Assembly: GCF_005047355.1 (NCBI RefSeq)
Contig: NZ_SUMC01000076.1
Coordinates: forward strand, 1 to 34,327
Length of the DNA stretch: 34,327 nt
Source: Actinacidiphila oryziradicis
GTDB taxonomy: Bacteria; Actinomycetota; Actinomycetes; Streptomycetales; Streptomycetaceae
Reading direction: 5' to 3'
The notes under the pieces were generated by a model. The model was not told the origin of the DNA. It did not search any database and worked only from the letters and a program-made list of their open reading frames with translations. Within the stretch, counting starts at the first letter, position 1; each line of letters starts with the position of its first letter. The translations under genes were made by a program, and so were the position numbers. This document shows positions 1 through 7,068 of this stretch, in pieces.

Positions 1-1089
1 CCATGCCCCATCCGCGGCCACAGCAACGTCCAGGGCAACCGCACCTGCGGAATCGACCACCGCCCCACCGAGGAGTTCCTCAACCGGCTCGCCGAAGCGT
101 GCGGCATCGACCCGCCCCGTGAAGAGGGCCTGGACACCGTGCGCACCATCGAAGCCATGCACCAGGGCCGGGTGAAGGTCTTCATCGGCATGGGCGGCAA
201 CTTCGCCATGGCCGCCCCGGACACCCCCTACACCTTCGAAGGGCTGCGCCACTGCGAGCTGACCGCCCATGTCAGCACCAAGCTCAACCGCAGCCACCTG
301 GTGCACGGCAAGAAGGCCCTGATCCTGCCCTGCCTCGGCCGCACCGAGAAGGACCAGCAGCGGTCCGGCCTCCAGGCCACCTCCGTGGAGGACTCGATGA
401 GCATGGTGCACCTGTCGGTGGGGATGAAGCGCCCCGCCTCGCCGCGCCTGTTCTCCGAGCCCGCCATCATCGCCGGCATGGCCCGCGCCACCCTGCCGGA
501 CAGCGACACACCGTGGGAGAAGTACGTCGAGGACTACGACCGAATCCGCGACACCATGGCCAAGGCCCTGGAGGGATTCGAGGACTTCAACCGGCGCGTC
601 CGCCTCCCGCTCGGCTTCCGTCTCCGCCAGCCCGCACGCGAACTGGTCTTCCTCACCCCCACCGGCCGGGCCGAGTTCTCCTCCGCACCGCTCACCGACG
701 TCGTACCCGCCCCCGGGACGCTCGCGCTGGCAACCGTGCGCTCCCACGACCAGTGGAACACCACCATCTACTCCAGCGATGATCGCTACCGCGGCGTGAA
801 GAACCTGCGCACCCTGGTGTTCATGAACCCCGCCGACATGCGCGTCCGCGGCATCAAGGAACTCGACCTGGTGGACATCACCAGCACCGCCAAGGACGGC
901 AGCCAACGCTCCGTCCGCGGCTACCGGGCCATCGCCTACGACATCCCGCCGGGCTGCGCCGCCGGCTACATGCCAGAGCTGAACGTCCTGTGCGCCGCGA
1001 GCGATTACAGCCTGCAGAGCGACCAACCACTCATGAAACACCTCAAAGTGGAAGTCGTCCCCTCGCCGCAGACCGACGAGACGATGTGA
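1..1089 (+). CDS. FdhF/YdeP-type molybdopterin oxidoreductase, C-terminal part
   Basis: The reading frame is open from the first base, so the gene starts upstream; 362 C-terminal residues are present of a family usually about 750 long. The frame begins with a PCPIRGHSNVQGNRTCG stretch and continues through GMGGNFAMAAPDTPY, STKLNRSHLVHGKKALILP and VEDSMSMVH. It ends with the C-terminal molybdopterin-dinucleotide-binding domain (RSHDQWNTTIYSSDDRYRGVK, then NPADMRVRG). These blocks are characteristic of FdhF/YdeP proteins, which resemble formate dehydrogenase alpha subunits, bind a bis-MGD cofactor and usually need an FdhD-like sulfurtransferase. The physiological substrate of this branch is not established. 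The C-terminus looks intact and ends in a normal stop. Transposase debris begins about 40 bp downstream, so the 3' flank has been rearranged. The cofactor-binding N-terminus cannot be judged here. Confidence 0.88.
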   Translation, partial: PCPIRGHSNVQGNRTCGIDHRPTEEFLNRLAEACGIDPPREEGLDTVRTIEAMHQGRVKVFIGMGGNFAMAAPDTPYTFEGLRHCELTAHVSTKLNRSHLVHGKKALILPCLGRTEKDQQRSGLQATSVEDSMSMVHLSVGMKRPASPRLFSEPAIIAGMARATLPDSDTPWEKYVEDYDRIRDTMAKALEGFEDFNRRVRLPLGFRLRQPARELVFLTPTGRAEFSSAPLTDVVPAPGTLALATVRSHDQWNTTIYSSDDRYRGVKNLRTLVFMNPADMRVRGIKELDLVDITSTAKDGSQRSVRGYRAIAYDIPPGCAAGYMPELNVLCAASDYSLQSDQPLMKHLKVEVVPSPQTDETM

Positions 1090-1132
1090 GGACAGTGTCG
1101 CCGCCGATGATCCTGGGGGGCGTTGTCAACTT

Positions 1133-1248
1133 GGCTCGGGCGAACTACTCGTGCTGCGGCATCAGCTGGCGGTGCTGCGCCGTCAGGTCTCCCGGCCCTC
1201 TCTGGAGCCGTCCGACCGGGTCCTGCCGACAGCGCTCTCGCGGCACGC
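1133..1248 (+). pseudogene. Transposase fragment (rve/DDE family), N-terminal piece
   Basis: Reading from 1133 gives GSGELLVLRHQLAVLRRQ followed by VSRPSLEPSDRVLPTALSRH. This matches the N-terminal helix-turn-helix region of the intact transposase at 7696-8769 (ELLALRHEVAVLRRQ) and of the broken copy at 1343 (MLTLRHQLAVLQRQ). Only about 38 codons survive, with no start and no catalytic domain. The fragment stops where the left end of the next IS copy begins at 1249, so that insertion probably truncated it. It is the fourth trace of the same IS family in the window. Confidence 0.7.
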
Positions 1249-1342
1249 CTGCGGGTGCCGAAAACCCCATCCATGGCCTGCGACGTGCAGGTTCTCATGA
1301 ACGGCGGACGATCGTCGGATAGGAGTGTCAGGCTGATCGTTC

Positions 1343-2263
1343 GTGCTGCTTCGACTGCCCTACCTCGTCGTGTCGAGCGTGTTCGCCCTCATACGGCTGC
1401 TGCCGATGACCGACATCGACAAGGACATCGAGATGTTGACGCTGCGCCACCAACTGGCGGTCTTGCAGCGGCAGATCGCCAGGCCACGCCTCACCCCGGC
1501 GGACCGTGCCCTCCTTGCCACGCTCCTGCACCGGCTCCCCCGGCCCAGACTGCGGCAGCTGCACCTGATCGTCTCTCCGGACACGATCCTGCGGTGGCAC
1601 CGCGACCTCATACGCCGCCGCCACGCCGACGCCTCCCGTTGAAGGCGGCCCGGCCGTCCTCCGACCCGCCACGCCATCCAGGCTCTCGTCCTGCGCCTGG
1701 CCCGCGAGAACGCCGGGTGGGGCTACTGGCGCATCCACGGCGAACTCGCTGCCCTCGGCATCAAAGTCGCGCCCTCCACCGTGTGGGAGATTGTGAAGCA
1801 GCACGGGATCGAGCCAGCTCCCGAGCGCGACCGCCAGAGCTGGGCCGCCTTCCTGCGCAGCCAGACCCACGCGATCCTGGCCTGCGACTTCTTCACCGCC
1901 ACCACCCTGAACGGCACGAGCGTGTACGTCTTCGCCGTCGTCGAACACGCCAATCGCCGCGTTCGCGTCCTCGGGGCCACCGCACACCCCACCGCGGTCT
2001 GGGTGACCCAGGCCGCCCGGAACCTGATCATGGACCTCCAGGACGCCGGCGCCACGGTCACACACCTGATCAGGGACCGTGACAGCAGCAACACCCGCGC
2101 ATTCGACGCCGTCTTCGCCGCCGAGGGCATCGAGATCGTCACCATCGGCATCCGCGTCCCCCGCATGAGCTCGATCATGGAACAGGGGGCACCTCCCGGC
2201 CGAAGGCTGGGGGCGGGTGCAGACCTGCAGACACGAGCTCCTCGACCGCACCCTAACGCGTAA
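1343..2263 (+). pseudogene. Transposase of IS remnant A, broken by stop codon, palindrome insertion and truncation
   Basis: A GTG-started frame begins VLLRLPYLVVSSVFALIRLLP and contains the TLRHQLAVLQRQ helix-turn-helix region. An in-frame TGA at 1640-1642 interrupts it, and the same frame continues beyond with homology intact (RPPTRHAIQALVLRLAREN). The DDE catalytic core is recognisable: first Asp in LACDFF, second Asp in LIRDRDSS, and Glu in MSSIMEQ. Immediately after that Glu a 34-bp palindromic element (2183-2216) is inserted; the reading frame shifts, and the correct frame (VQTC..ELLDRTL-like) is visible only in another phase afterwards. The C-terminal portion is missing. It has three independent lesions and cannot be active. 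Confidence 0.8.
2183..2216 (+). repeat. 34-bp palindromic element, copy 1
   Basis: The core is a hairpin: CCCGGCC-GAA-GGCTGGG within a C(A/T)GGGGGCACC...GGGGG frame. The same 34-bp sequence occurs in inverted orientation at 6225-6258 with 31 of 34 positions identical. Both copies interrupt transposase genes of the same IS family but at different codons, so they were not inherited together with the IS. This behaves like a small non-autonomous insertion. Confidence 0.75.
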
Positions 2264-2343
2264 ATAAGTCCAGCTCAGGCGGGTTTCGGGCAGGCGGACG
2301 TGTCCGGTGGCCAGGGCTGGCTGCCGGTTCGGGGTGTGTTCGT

Positions 2344-3407
2344 TCAGGCGGCGTTGCCGATCGGGTTGAGCGTGACGGTGAAGCCGAGCTGGTTGAGTTG
2401 GGTGATGGTGCGTCGGGGGGAGCGTTCGGGGTCGCGTTGGGCGAAGTAGGCGCCGCCGAGGTCGTGGTAGGGGCTGTTGGTGGTGAGCATGTGCCAGATC
2501 GCGGTGATGATCGAGTGCTCGACCGCGACCAGGGCCTTCATGACCCCGTGCCGGGAGGTGAGGCGCCGGTAGCGGGCCTGCAGATAGGTGCCGTTGGTTC
2601 GGGCGGCTCCCATCGCGGCGATGCCCCAGGGCACCCTTGAGGCAGGGGTTGCCGGGCCTGACCTTGGTGTTTTTGGACCGGCCGGCGGACTCGTGGTGGC
2701 CGGGGCAGACCCCGGCCCAGGAGGCCAGGTGCTTGGCGGTGGGGAAGCGGTTCATGTCGCCTCCGGTCTCGGCGACGACGACTTCGGCGACGGCTCGGCT
2801 GATGCCGGGAACGGTGTCCAGGAGGTCGAGCACGTCACGAAAGGGGGCCATCGCCTCCCCGATCCGGCCGGTCAGCTTCTCCAGCATGGCGGTGAGTTGG
2901 TCGTACTGGTCCAGGTAGAGCCGGGCCAGGAAGGCATGGTGCTCGCGGAAACGCCCGGTCAGCGCCTCTGCGCATCCGGCCCTTGGCCAGGTCCGCCAAC
3001 TGTTCCGGGTCGCGCGCGCCGGCGATCAGGGCTTCGAGCATCGCCCGCCCGGAGACGCCCATGATGTCGGAGGCCACCGACGACAGCTTGATACCGGTGT
3101 CCTCCAGCAGCTTCTCCAGCCGCTGGGCGACCTTGGCGCGTTCGCGGGTGGCGTGGGTGCGGGCACGGGTGAGGTCACGCAGTTCCCGCACGGGCTCGTC
3201 CGGCACGAACGAGGCCCGCAGCAGCCCGTGGGCACCCAGTTGCGCCAGCCAGGCGGCGTCGGAGACGTCGGTCTTGCGGCCGGGCAGGTTCCTGGCATCG
3301 CGGGCGTTGACCAGGATCACATTTAGGCCCTCGGACAGCAGGTGGACGAAGGGCTTCCAGTAGTCCGACGTCGCCTCGATCACCACCAGCGTGACCCCCG
3401 CGTCGAC
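2344..3407 (-). pseudogene. IS110-family transposase, frameshifted and 5'-truncated
   Basis: Read leftwards from about 3407, the frame begins in mid-protein (GVTLVVIEATSDYWKPF) and contains KTDVSDAAWLAQLG, both typical of the DEDD N-terminal domain of IS110 transposases. Near 2970 the frame shifts; the sequence continues as EKLTGRIGEAMAPF then LDTVPGISRAVAEVVVAE, the helix-hairpin-helix and transposase_20 region, with ASWAGVCPGHHESAGRSKN. A second frameshift near 2640 leads into the C-terminal end (GIAAMGAARTNGTYL...) with a stop at 2344. About 60 N-terminal residues, including the first catalytic Asp, are missing. The broken 5' end abuts the terminator of cynS. Confidence 0.85.
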
Positions 3408-3441
3408 GGGCCGGGGAACCTGTTAGGTCGGTCCCCGGCCC
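3408..3441 (-). terminator. Terminator of the cynT-cynS operon
   Basis: A perfect 10-bp inverted repeat (GGGCCGGGGA / TCCCCGGCCC, 3408-3417 and 3432-3441) lies 8 bp beyond the cynS stop codon. There is no clear U-tract, as is common for terminators in high-GC actinomycetes. The IS110 remnant begins exactly at its outer edge. Confidence 0.65.
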
Positions 3442-3449
3442 GCCTGGGG

Positions 3450-3920
3450 TCAGAACGGCTTGGTGGGCAGGTACTTGCCGTCGAGGGTGATGACGGCGCG
3501 GTGGCCGCCGTCGGGGTCCTCGACGGTCTTGAAGTCGAGCTTGAAGTTGATGGCGCTGATGATGCCGTCGCCGAGTTGCTCGTGGACCAGGGCCTTGAGG
3601 GTGGTGCCGTAGACCTGGAGCATCTCGTAGAAGCGGTAGATGGTCGGGTCGGTGGGGATGCCGCCGGGGATGGAGCCGCGCAGCGGGATCGTCTGGAGCA
3701 GCAGCGCGGCGTCCTCGTCCAGGCCCAGGCGCTCGGTCACGGCCTTGGCCGCGTCGGCGGGCAGGGGGTGCTGGCCGAGCAGGGCCGCGGTGACGAAGGC
3801 GATGGAGAGGCCGGCGGCGTCAGCGAGCTCCTGCCAGGTGAGGTCCTTGCGGGTCTTGGCGTCGACGACCTGCAGGGCAAGCTGCTGGCGGGCGGTCTGG
3901 TCGAACTGTGCGTGCACCAT
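3450..3920 (-). CDS. cynS: Cyanase (cyanate hydratase)
   Basis: This 156-residue protein has the full length of bacterial cyanases, which convert cyanate plus bicarbonate into CO2 and carbamate (the latter decays to ammonia and CO2). Residues 1-80 form the helical N-terminal domain (WQELADAAGLSIAFVTAALLGQHPLP). The catalytic domain carries TDPTIYRFYEMLQVYGTTLKAL and DGIISAINFKLDF. The catalytic triad Arg96, Glu99 and Ser122 falls at the same residue numbers as in the E. coli enzyme. Cyanases are cytoplasmic decamers whose active sites lie between dimers. The gene lies 79 bp downstream of the carbonic anhydrase on the same strand, with a weak AAAGG ribosome site before ATG. Its terminator follows directly. 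It appears fully functional despite lying among IS debris. Confidence 0.96.
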   Translation of the reverse strand: MVHAQFDQTARQQLALQVVDAKTRKDLTWQELADAAGLSIAFVTAALLGQHPLPADAAKAVTERLGLDEDAALLLQTIPLRGSIPGGIPTDPTIYRFYEMLQVYGTTLKALVHEQLGDGIISAINFKLDFKTVEDPDGGHRAVITLDGKYLPTKPF

Positions 3921-3999
3921 GAGGTGAGCCTTTCGGGATGGGGTCCGAGGCGGGTGCCCGGACCTGGTCTGGGGATCGTGGGAGGGGATGCGGGGGTGG

Positions 4000-4614
4000 T
4001 CAGCCGACCAGGGCGGTGAATTGTCCGCTTTCGGTGTCGAGCATCTCGGCGGAGCCGCTGCCGATGTCGTAGACCCAGCCGTGGAGGGTCACCATGTGCT
4101 GCACCAGGGCCTTGGCCACGGACGGGTGGGTCTTCAGGTTCGCCAGCTGGGCGAGGACGTTGTCCTTCACCAGGGCGGCGACCCGCTCCGCGCCCGCAGG
4201 GTGCTCGCCTGCGTCGGTGCGGGCCTTGGAGGCGTCCGCGTGGTGCAGCCAGGTGGCGACGGCGGGCAGACCGGTGAGGTCGTTGCCGCAGGCGAGGGCG
4301 GTCATCGCGCCGCACGCGGAGTGCCCGCAGACGATCACGTCCGTGACCCCGAGCACACTGATCGCGTACTCGATGCTCGCCGCGACACCGTCCGCACCCT
4401 GCGTGTACGGGGGCACGAGGTTGCCCGCGGTGCGGATGACGAACAGCTCGCCCGGACCGGTCTGGGTGATCAGCTCCGGCACGACCCGGGCGTCCGAGCA
4501 GCCGATGAACAGCGCGGTCGGCTGATGGGTGGTGGCGAGCTTCTTGAAGAGTGCCGCCTGGGTCGGGAACACCTCCCGGCTGAACCGCTGGAAACCCTGC
4601 GCCATCTCGTTCAT
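4000..4614 (-). CDS. cynT: Beta-class carbonic anhydrase of the cyanase operon
   Basis: This is a 204-residue beta-carbonic anhydrase. Zinc ligands are Cys39 and Asp41-Arg43 (GCSDARV) plus His98 and Cys101 (CGHSACGA). It interconverts CO2 and bicarbonate; in cyanase operons it keeps up the bicarbonate that cyanase uses as co-substrate. The frame extends upstream, but ATG 4614 is preferred: it is preceded at 7 bp by AGAGGGAG and gives the usual N-terminus for the family (MNEMAQGFQRF). It is the first gene of a leftward operon with cynS and is divergent from cynR, as in the E. coli cynR/cynTS arrangement. No cynX transporter gene is present. Expression is probably controlled by CynR from the 123-bp intergenic region. 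Confidence 0.95.
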   Translation of the reverse strand: MNEMAQGFQRFSREVFPTQAALFKKLATTHQPTALFIGCSDARVVPELITQTGPGELFVIRTAGNLVPPYTQGADGVAASIEYAISVLGVTDVIVCGHSACGAMTALACGNDLTGLPAVATWLHHADASKARTDAGEHPAGAERVAALVKDNVLAQLANLKTHPSVAKALVQHMVTLHGWVYDIGSGSAEMLDTESGQFTALVG

Positions 4615-4664
4615 GAGGTCACTCCCTCTTCGACGACCGGTATTGCCTGCCGATGACCTCAACG

Positions 4665-4681
4665 ATGCATGACCTGTGCAT
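4665..4681. promoter_or_regulatory. Candidate CynR operator in the cynT/cynR divergent promoter
   Basis: The 123-bp gap between cynT (leftward) and cynR (rightward) contains the perfect palindrome ATGCA-N7-TGCAT. The arm length and 7-base spacer match the form of LysR-type sites, and of the published E. coli CynR site as I recall it. A second, looser inverted repeat ATAG-N9-CTAT lies at 4699-4715, nearer cynR, and CTATAG follows at 4725-4730. The locus also has a lower GC content than its surroundings. The role is inferred from position and symmetry only. Confidence 0.5.
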
Positions 4682-4737
4682 ATAGTGTCCAAGACGCAAT
4701 AGCCATCGGATCTATCAGTGCTGTCTATAGTTGGCTC

Positions 4738-5646
4738 ATGGAACTGCGCCACCTCCGGTACCTGCTCGCCGTGGCCGAGCACGCCAACTTCACCCGCGCC
4801 GCCGAAGCCCTCCACGTCTCGCAGCCCACGCTCTCGCAGCAGATCAAACAGCTCGAGAACTCGCTACACGTGCAACTCCTAGACCGCTCCGGGCGCACCG
4901 TGCGCCTCACCGACGCCGGCCAGGCCTACACCCACTACGCACGCCAAGCCCTGCGCGACCTCGCCGCAGCCGAGCGCGCGGTCCGCGACGTCCAGGACCT
5001 CTCGCACGGCACCCTGCGCCTGGCCATGACCCCGACCTTCACCGCCTACCTGATCGGGCCGCTCGTCGAGGACTTCCACGCGCGCTACCCCGGGATCACC
5101 CTGGACATCCGCGAGATGACACAGGACCGCATCGAGTCCGAGCTCGCCGCCGACCAGCTCGACCTCGGCATCGCCTTCGGCGGAGCACACCTACCGGCCA
5201 TCACCGCCACCGCCCTGTTCACCGAAAACCTCGGCCTCGTCGTCGCCTCCACCCACCCCTACGCGACCCGCCCGGGCCCGATACCGGTCCGCGAACTGCG
5301 CGACCAGCAACTCGCCCTGCTCAGCCCGGACTTCGCTACCCGGCACCACATCGACCAGTACCTCGCCGACCACCGGGTCCGACCACAGGTCGCCATCGAG
5401 GCCAATTCCGTCAATGCGCTCGTTGCGATCGTCCAACGAACCAGCCTCGCCACCGTGCTACCCGACGCCATCACCCGCGAACAGCCCCACCTCCACTCCG
5501 TACCCGTCGACCCCCCACTCCCCTCACGAACCGTCACAATGCTCCGCCGGGATACCGCCTACCAGAGCGCCGCCGCCCGCTCCTTCAGCGATCTCGCAGA
5601 ACACCGGGCCCACACCTTCGGCCACACCCCCGACGACCTGGTCTAG
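4738..5646 (+). CDS. cynR: LysR-family cyn operon regulator CynR
   Basis: This is a 302-residue LysR regulator. The N-terminal winged helix-turn-helix is at residues 1-60 (MELRHLRYLLAVAEH, then FTRAAEALHVSQPTLSQQIKQLE). The effector domain begins near residue 90 (LRLAMTPTFTAYLIGPLVEDF, RYPGITLDIREM). The match to E. coli CynR is unusually close along the whole length (AVAEH.NFTRAA.ALHVSQP, DRSGRT.RLTDAG, TPTFT.Y.IGPL, FATR..ID, IEANS), which together with the divergent cynTS genes fixes the assignment. CynR-type proteins activate the cyn genes in response to cyanate and repress their own synthesis. ATG 4738 is the natural start; the frame extends upstream only through the operator region. There is no obvious Shine-Dalgarno sequence, so it may be leaderless or poorly translated. 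Confidence 0.93.
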   Translation: MELRHLRYLLAVAEHANFTRAAEALHVSQPTLSQQIKQLENSLHVQLLDRSGRTVRLTDAGQAYTHYARQALRDLAAAERAVRDVQDLSHGTLRLAMTPTFTAYLIGPLVEDFHARYPGITLDIREMTQDRIESELAADQLDLGIAFGGAHLPAITATALFTENLGLVVASTHPYATRPGPIPVRELRDQQLALLSPDFATRHHIDQYLADHRVRPQVAIEANSVNALVAIVQRTSLATVLPDAITREQPHLHSVPVDPPLPSRTVTMLRRDTAYQSAAARSFSDLAEHRAHTFGHTPDDLV

Positions 5647-5809
5647 CGTGTCCGGCGAGACAGGGCTGTTGGAACCGAAGTAGCGCGGTCCTTGGACCCA
5701 GCGGCGCGAAGCCGAACCACCCTCACCGGAGGCCAGGTCAGAGTGGCGGCCCCGAACCGGTGATCTACCTCTGACTCGTGTCAACCGAAGGTGGCGGTCA
5801 CATCCGACC
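5647..5809. other. Short gap between cynR and IS remnant B
   Basis: These 163 bp hold no supported gene. A small GGTCC-TT-GGACC hairpin lies about 40 bp after the cynR stop and could help termination, but it is too short to call with confidence. The left terminal repeat of IS remnant B begins at 5810. Confidence 0.5.
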
Positions 5810-5902
5810 CTGCGGGTGCCGAAAACCCCATCCATGGCCTGTGACGTGCAGGTTCTTGTGAACGGCCGTGATCGCCGGATAGGCGTGTCAGGCTGATGGA
5901 TC

Positions 5903-6345
5903 GTGCTGCTGCGACTGCCCTACCTCGCCGTCTCAAGCGTGTTCGCCCTCATACGGCTGCTGCCGATGAGCGACGTGGACGAGGACATGGAGATATTGCC
6001 GCTGCGCCACCAGCTGGCCGTCCTGCAGCGGCAAACCGACAGGCCACGGGCCACTGCGGTGGACCGCGCATTCCTTGCCGCGCTTCTCCATCGGCTCCCC
6101 AAGCCCAAGCTGCGGCAGCTGCACCTGGTCGTCTCCCCGGACACGATCCTGAGGTGGCCCGCGACCTCATGCGCCGCCGCCACGCCGAAGCCTCCCGTCG
6201 CACACACCCCGGCAGACCGCCGACCCTCCCCCAGCCTTCGGCTGGGAGGTGCCCCCAGCAACATCCAGTCTCTCGTCCTGCGCCTGGCCCGCGAGAACTC
6301 CGGGTGGGGCTACAGAAGGTTCCGCGGCGAACTCGCTCTCCTGCG
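5903..6345 (+). pseudogene. Transposase of IS remnant B, frameshifted, interrupted and deleted
   Basis: The frame starts VLLRLPYLAVSSVFALIRLLPM and keeps the helix-turn-helix segment (LPLRHQLAVLQRQ) and LRQLHLVVSPDTILRW. One base is missing near 6167 relative to copy A (TGGCCCGC against TGGCACCGC), shifting the frame. The inverted copy of the 34-bp palindrome (6225-6258) is inserted next. Homology resumes at IQSLVLRLARENSGWGY and ends abruptly near 6345. No DDE residue remains. Confidence 0.78.
6225..6258 (-). repeat. 34-bp palindromic element, copy 2 (inverted)
   Basis: The reverse complement matches 2183-2216 at 31 of 34 bases. Here the insertion falls between codons equivalent to RPPT and IQALVLR of remnant A, a site that is uninterrupted in copies A and C. 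Comparison with copy A shows that the flanking transposase sequence is otherwise collinear, so the palindrome is a discrete insertion. Confidence 0.75.
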
Positions 6346-6558
6346 CGGACGCGATAATCGGCACCCGCAGCGCCTCTGTGGGATGCTGACAACACACCTA
6401 CGCCGACCCTTAGCCGCCTCCGGTGGCCAGCCGGTGGCCGGACGCCTTTGGACGACGTAATACGAGGCAGCACAGACCAACGAGCCGCACGCGCTCTAAT
6501 CAGGCAGGACGTCATTCGGCAGCACGGCCCGGCACCACGCAACACGAACGCTCACGGT

Positions 6559-6602
6559 CTCGTAATGCGTAGGTCTCGGGTTCGAATCCCGAAGGCGGCT
6601 CC
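6559..6602 (+). other. 3' half of a tRNA-Thr(CGT) gene, probable attachment-site scar
   Basis: The segment contains an anticodon loop CTCGTAA, the 3' anticodon stem TGCGT and variable loop AGGTC. A perfect T-arm follows (TCGGG-TTCGAAT-CCCGA), then the 3' acceptor strand AGGCGGC, discriminator T and CC. The anticodon CGT identifies threonine. The 5' half is absent: bases before the loop (cacggt) pair only partly with TGCGT and no D-arm or 5' acceptor strand precedes. Actinomycete integrative elements often recombine in a tRNA anticodon or T-arm and carry the 3' half as the att site, which explains this fragment. No integrase gene is present nearby. Confidence 0.72.
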
Positions 6603-6614
6603 GTGGTGCACCCT

Positions 6615-6640
6615 AGGTCAGGCCTCTGACCTGGGGTTTC
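6615..6640 (+). terminator. Hairpin downstream of the tRNA-Thr fragment
   Basis: The inverted repeat AGGTCAG-GCCT-CTGACCT (6615-6621 / 6626-6632) is followed by GGGGTTTCTTGC. It is placed 13 bp after the tRNA acceptor end, as expected for a tRNA terminator that travelled with the 3' half. Confidence 0.55.
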
Positions 6641-6693
6641 TTGCTTTGGATGACCTTGGAATCTCGGCAAATCGGGCACCGACGATCTGTGCA

Positions 6694-6709
6694 TCGTAAT
6701 GCGTAGGTC
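6694..6709 (+). repeat. 16-bp direct repeat of the tRNA-Thr anticodon arm
   Basis: TCGTAATGCGTAGGTC is an exact copy of 6560-6575. The T-arm does not follow here, so it is not part of a tRNA. Two copies 134 bp apart could be att core sequences left by nested integration and excision. Confidence 0.6.
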
Positions 6710-7068
6710 CGTGGTTGACGCTGAGTGGCTGATCTCGCCGTCCCACGCCTCTGAGCTGGCCTTTTGTTCCCAGGAGCAGGTCCGCTCGTGTCTAGTCGGC
6801 GTGGGGTGGTGGCCGTCCGGTGGCCGAGCGTGCAGCGAGCGTGCAAATGGCTCTCGGTGAGCCTTACGGGTCGAGCGGTGTGATGGGGCCGGGGTTGTGG
6901 CAACCCAACAATGCCGTGAGCTCAGCAGTTCCCCGTGGCACCACTTGTGCGAACGACCGTTGTACGGCCACCATCGCGACGCGCGCACATCCGGCAGACG
7001 AGGTTCGGGGGGGGGGGGCCGACCCGAGCTGACCTGCCCGGCACGCGGGCCCTCGGCGGGCGACGTGA

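Larger units (their letters stand above)
1249..2263 (+). mobile_element. IS remnant A (rve/DDE family), right end missing
   Basis: The left end (CTGCGGGTGCCGAAAACC from 1249) is the same as that of remnant B at 5810 and similar to the terminal repeat of the intact copy at 7617. About 90 bp of leader, closely matching the leader of copy B, separates it from the transposase frame. The element stops in the last third of the transposase near 2263. No right-end inverted repeat is visible before the IS110 pseudogene, so the right part has been lost. Confidence 0.75.
5810..6370 (+). mobile_element. IS remnant B: internally deleted element with both terminal repeats
   Basis: The left end CTGCGGGTGCCGAAAACC at 5810 and the right end ATCGGCACCCGCAG ending at 6370 form a 13-bp perfect inverted repeat (CTGCGGGTGCCGA). 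The interior keeps the leader and the first 140 or so transposase codons. It then jumps from the RGELAL codons near 6345 almost directly to the right end, so the DDE catalytic part is gone. With both ends kept it resembles a defective element that could be moved in trans. The immediately flanking bases show no clear target duplication. Confidence 0.75.
6371..7068. other. Gene-poor junction with tRNA scar and a 12-G run
   Basis: Apart from the tRNA-Thr 3' half, its hairpin and the 16-bp repeat, I see no supportable gene in these 698 bp. Open frames across it in several phases have no ribosome sites and no family resemblance. A run of twelve consecutive G lies at 7007-7018. The base composition is somewhat less G/C-biased than in neighbouring genes, which fits recombined, non-coding DNA. 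Confidence 0.5.

Noticed and set aside
1328..2887. 519-codon open frame on the minus strand
   Set aside because: It runs antisense through two transposase pseudogenes in different orientations; only its first 100 or so codons belong to the IS110 transposase and the rest is a GC-rich shadow.
6559..6602. A complete tRNA gene
   Set aside because: No D-arm or 5' acceptor strand precedes, and the 5' side of the anticodon stem does not pair properly; only the 3' half is supported.
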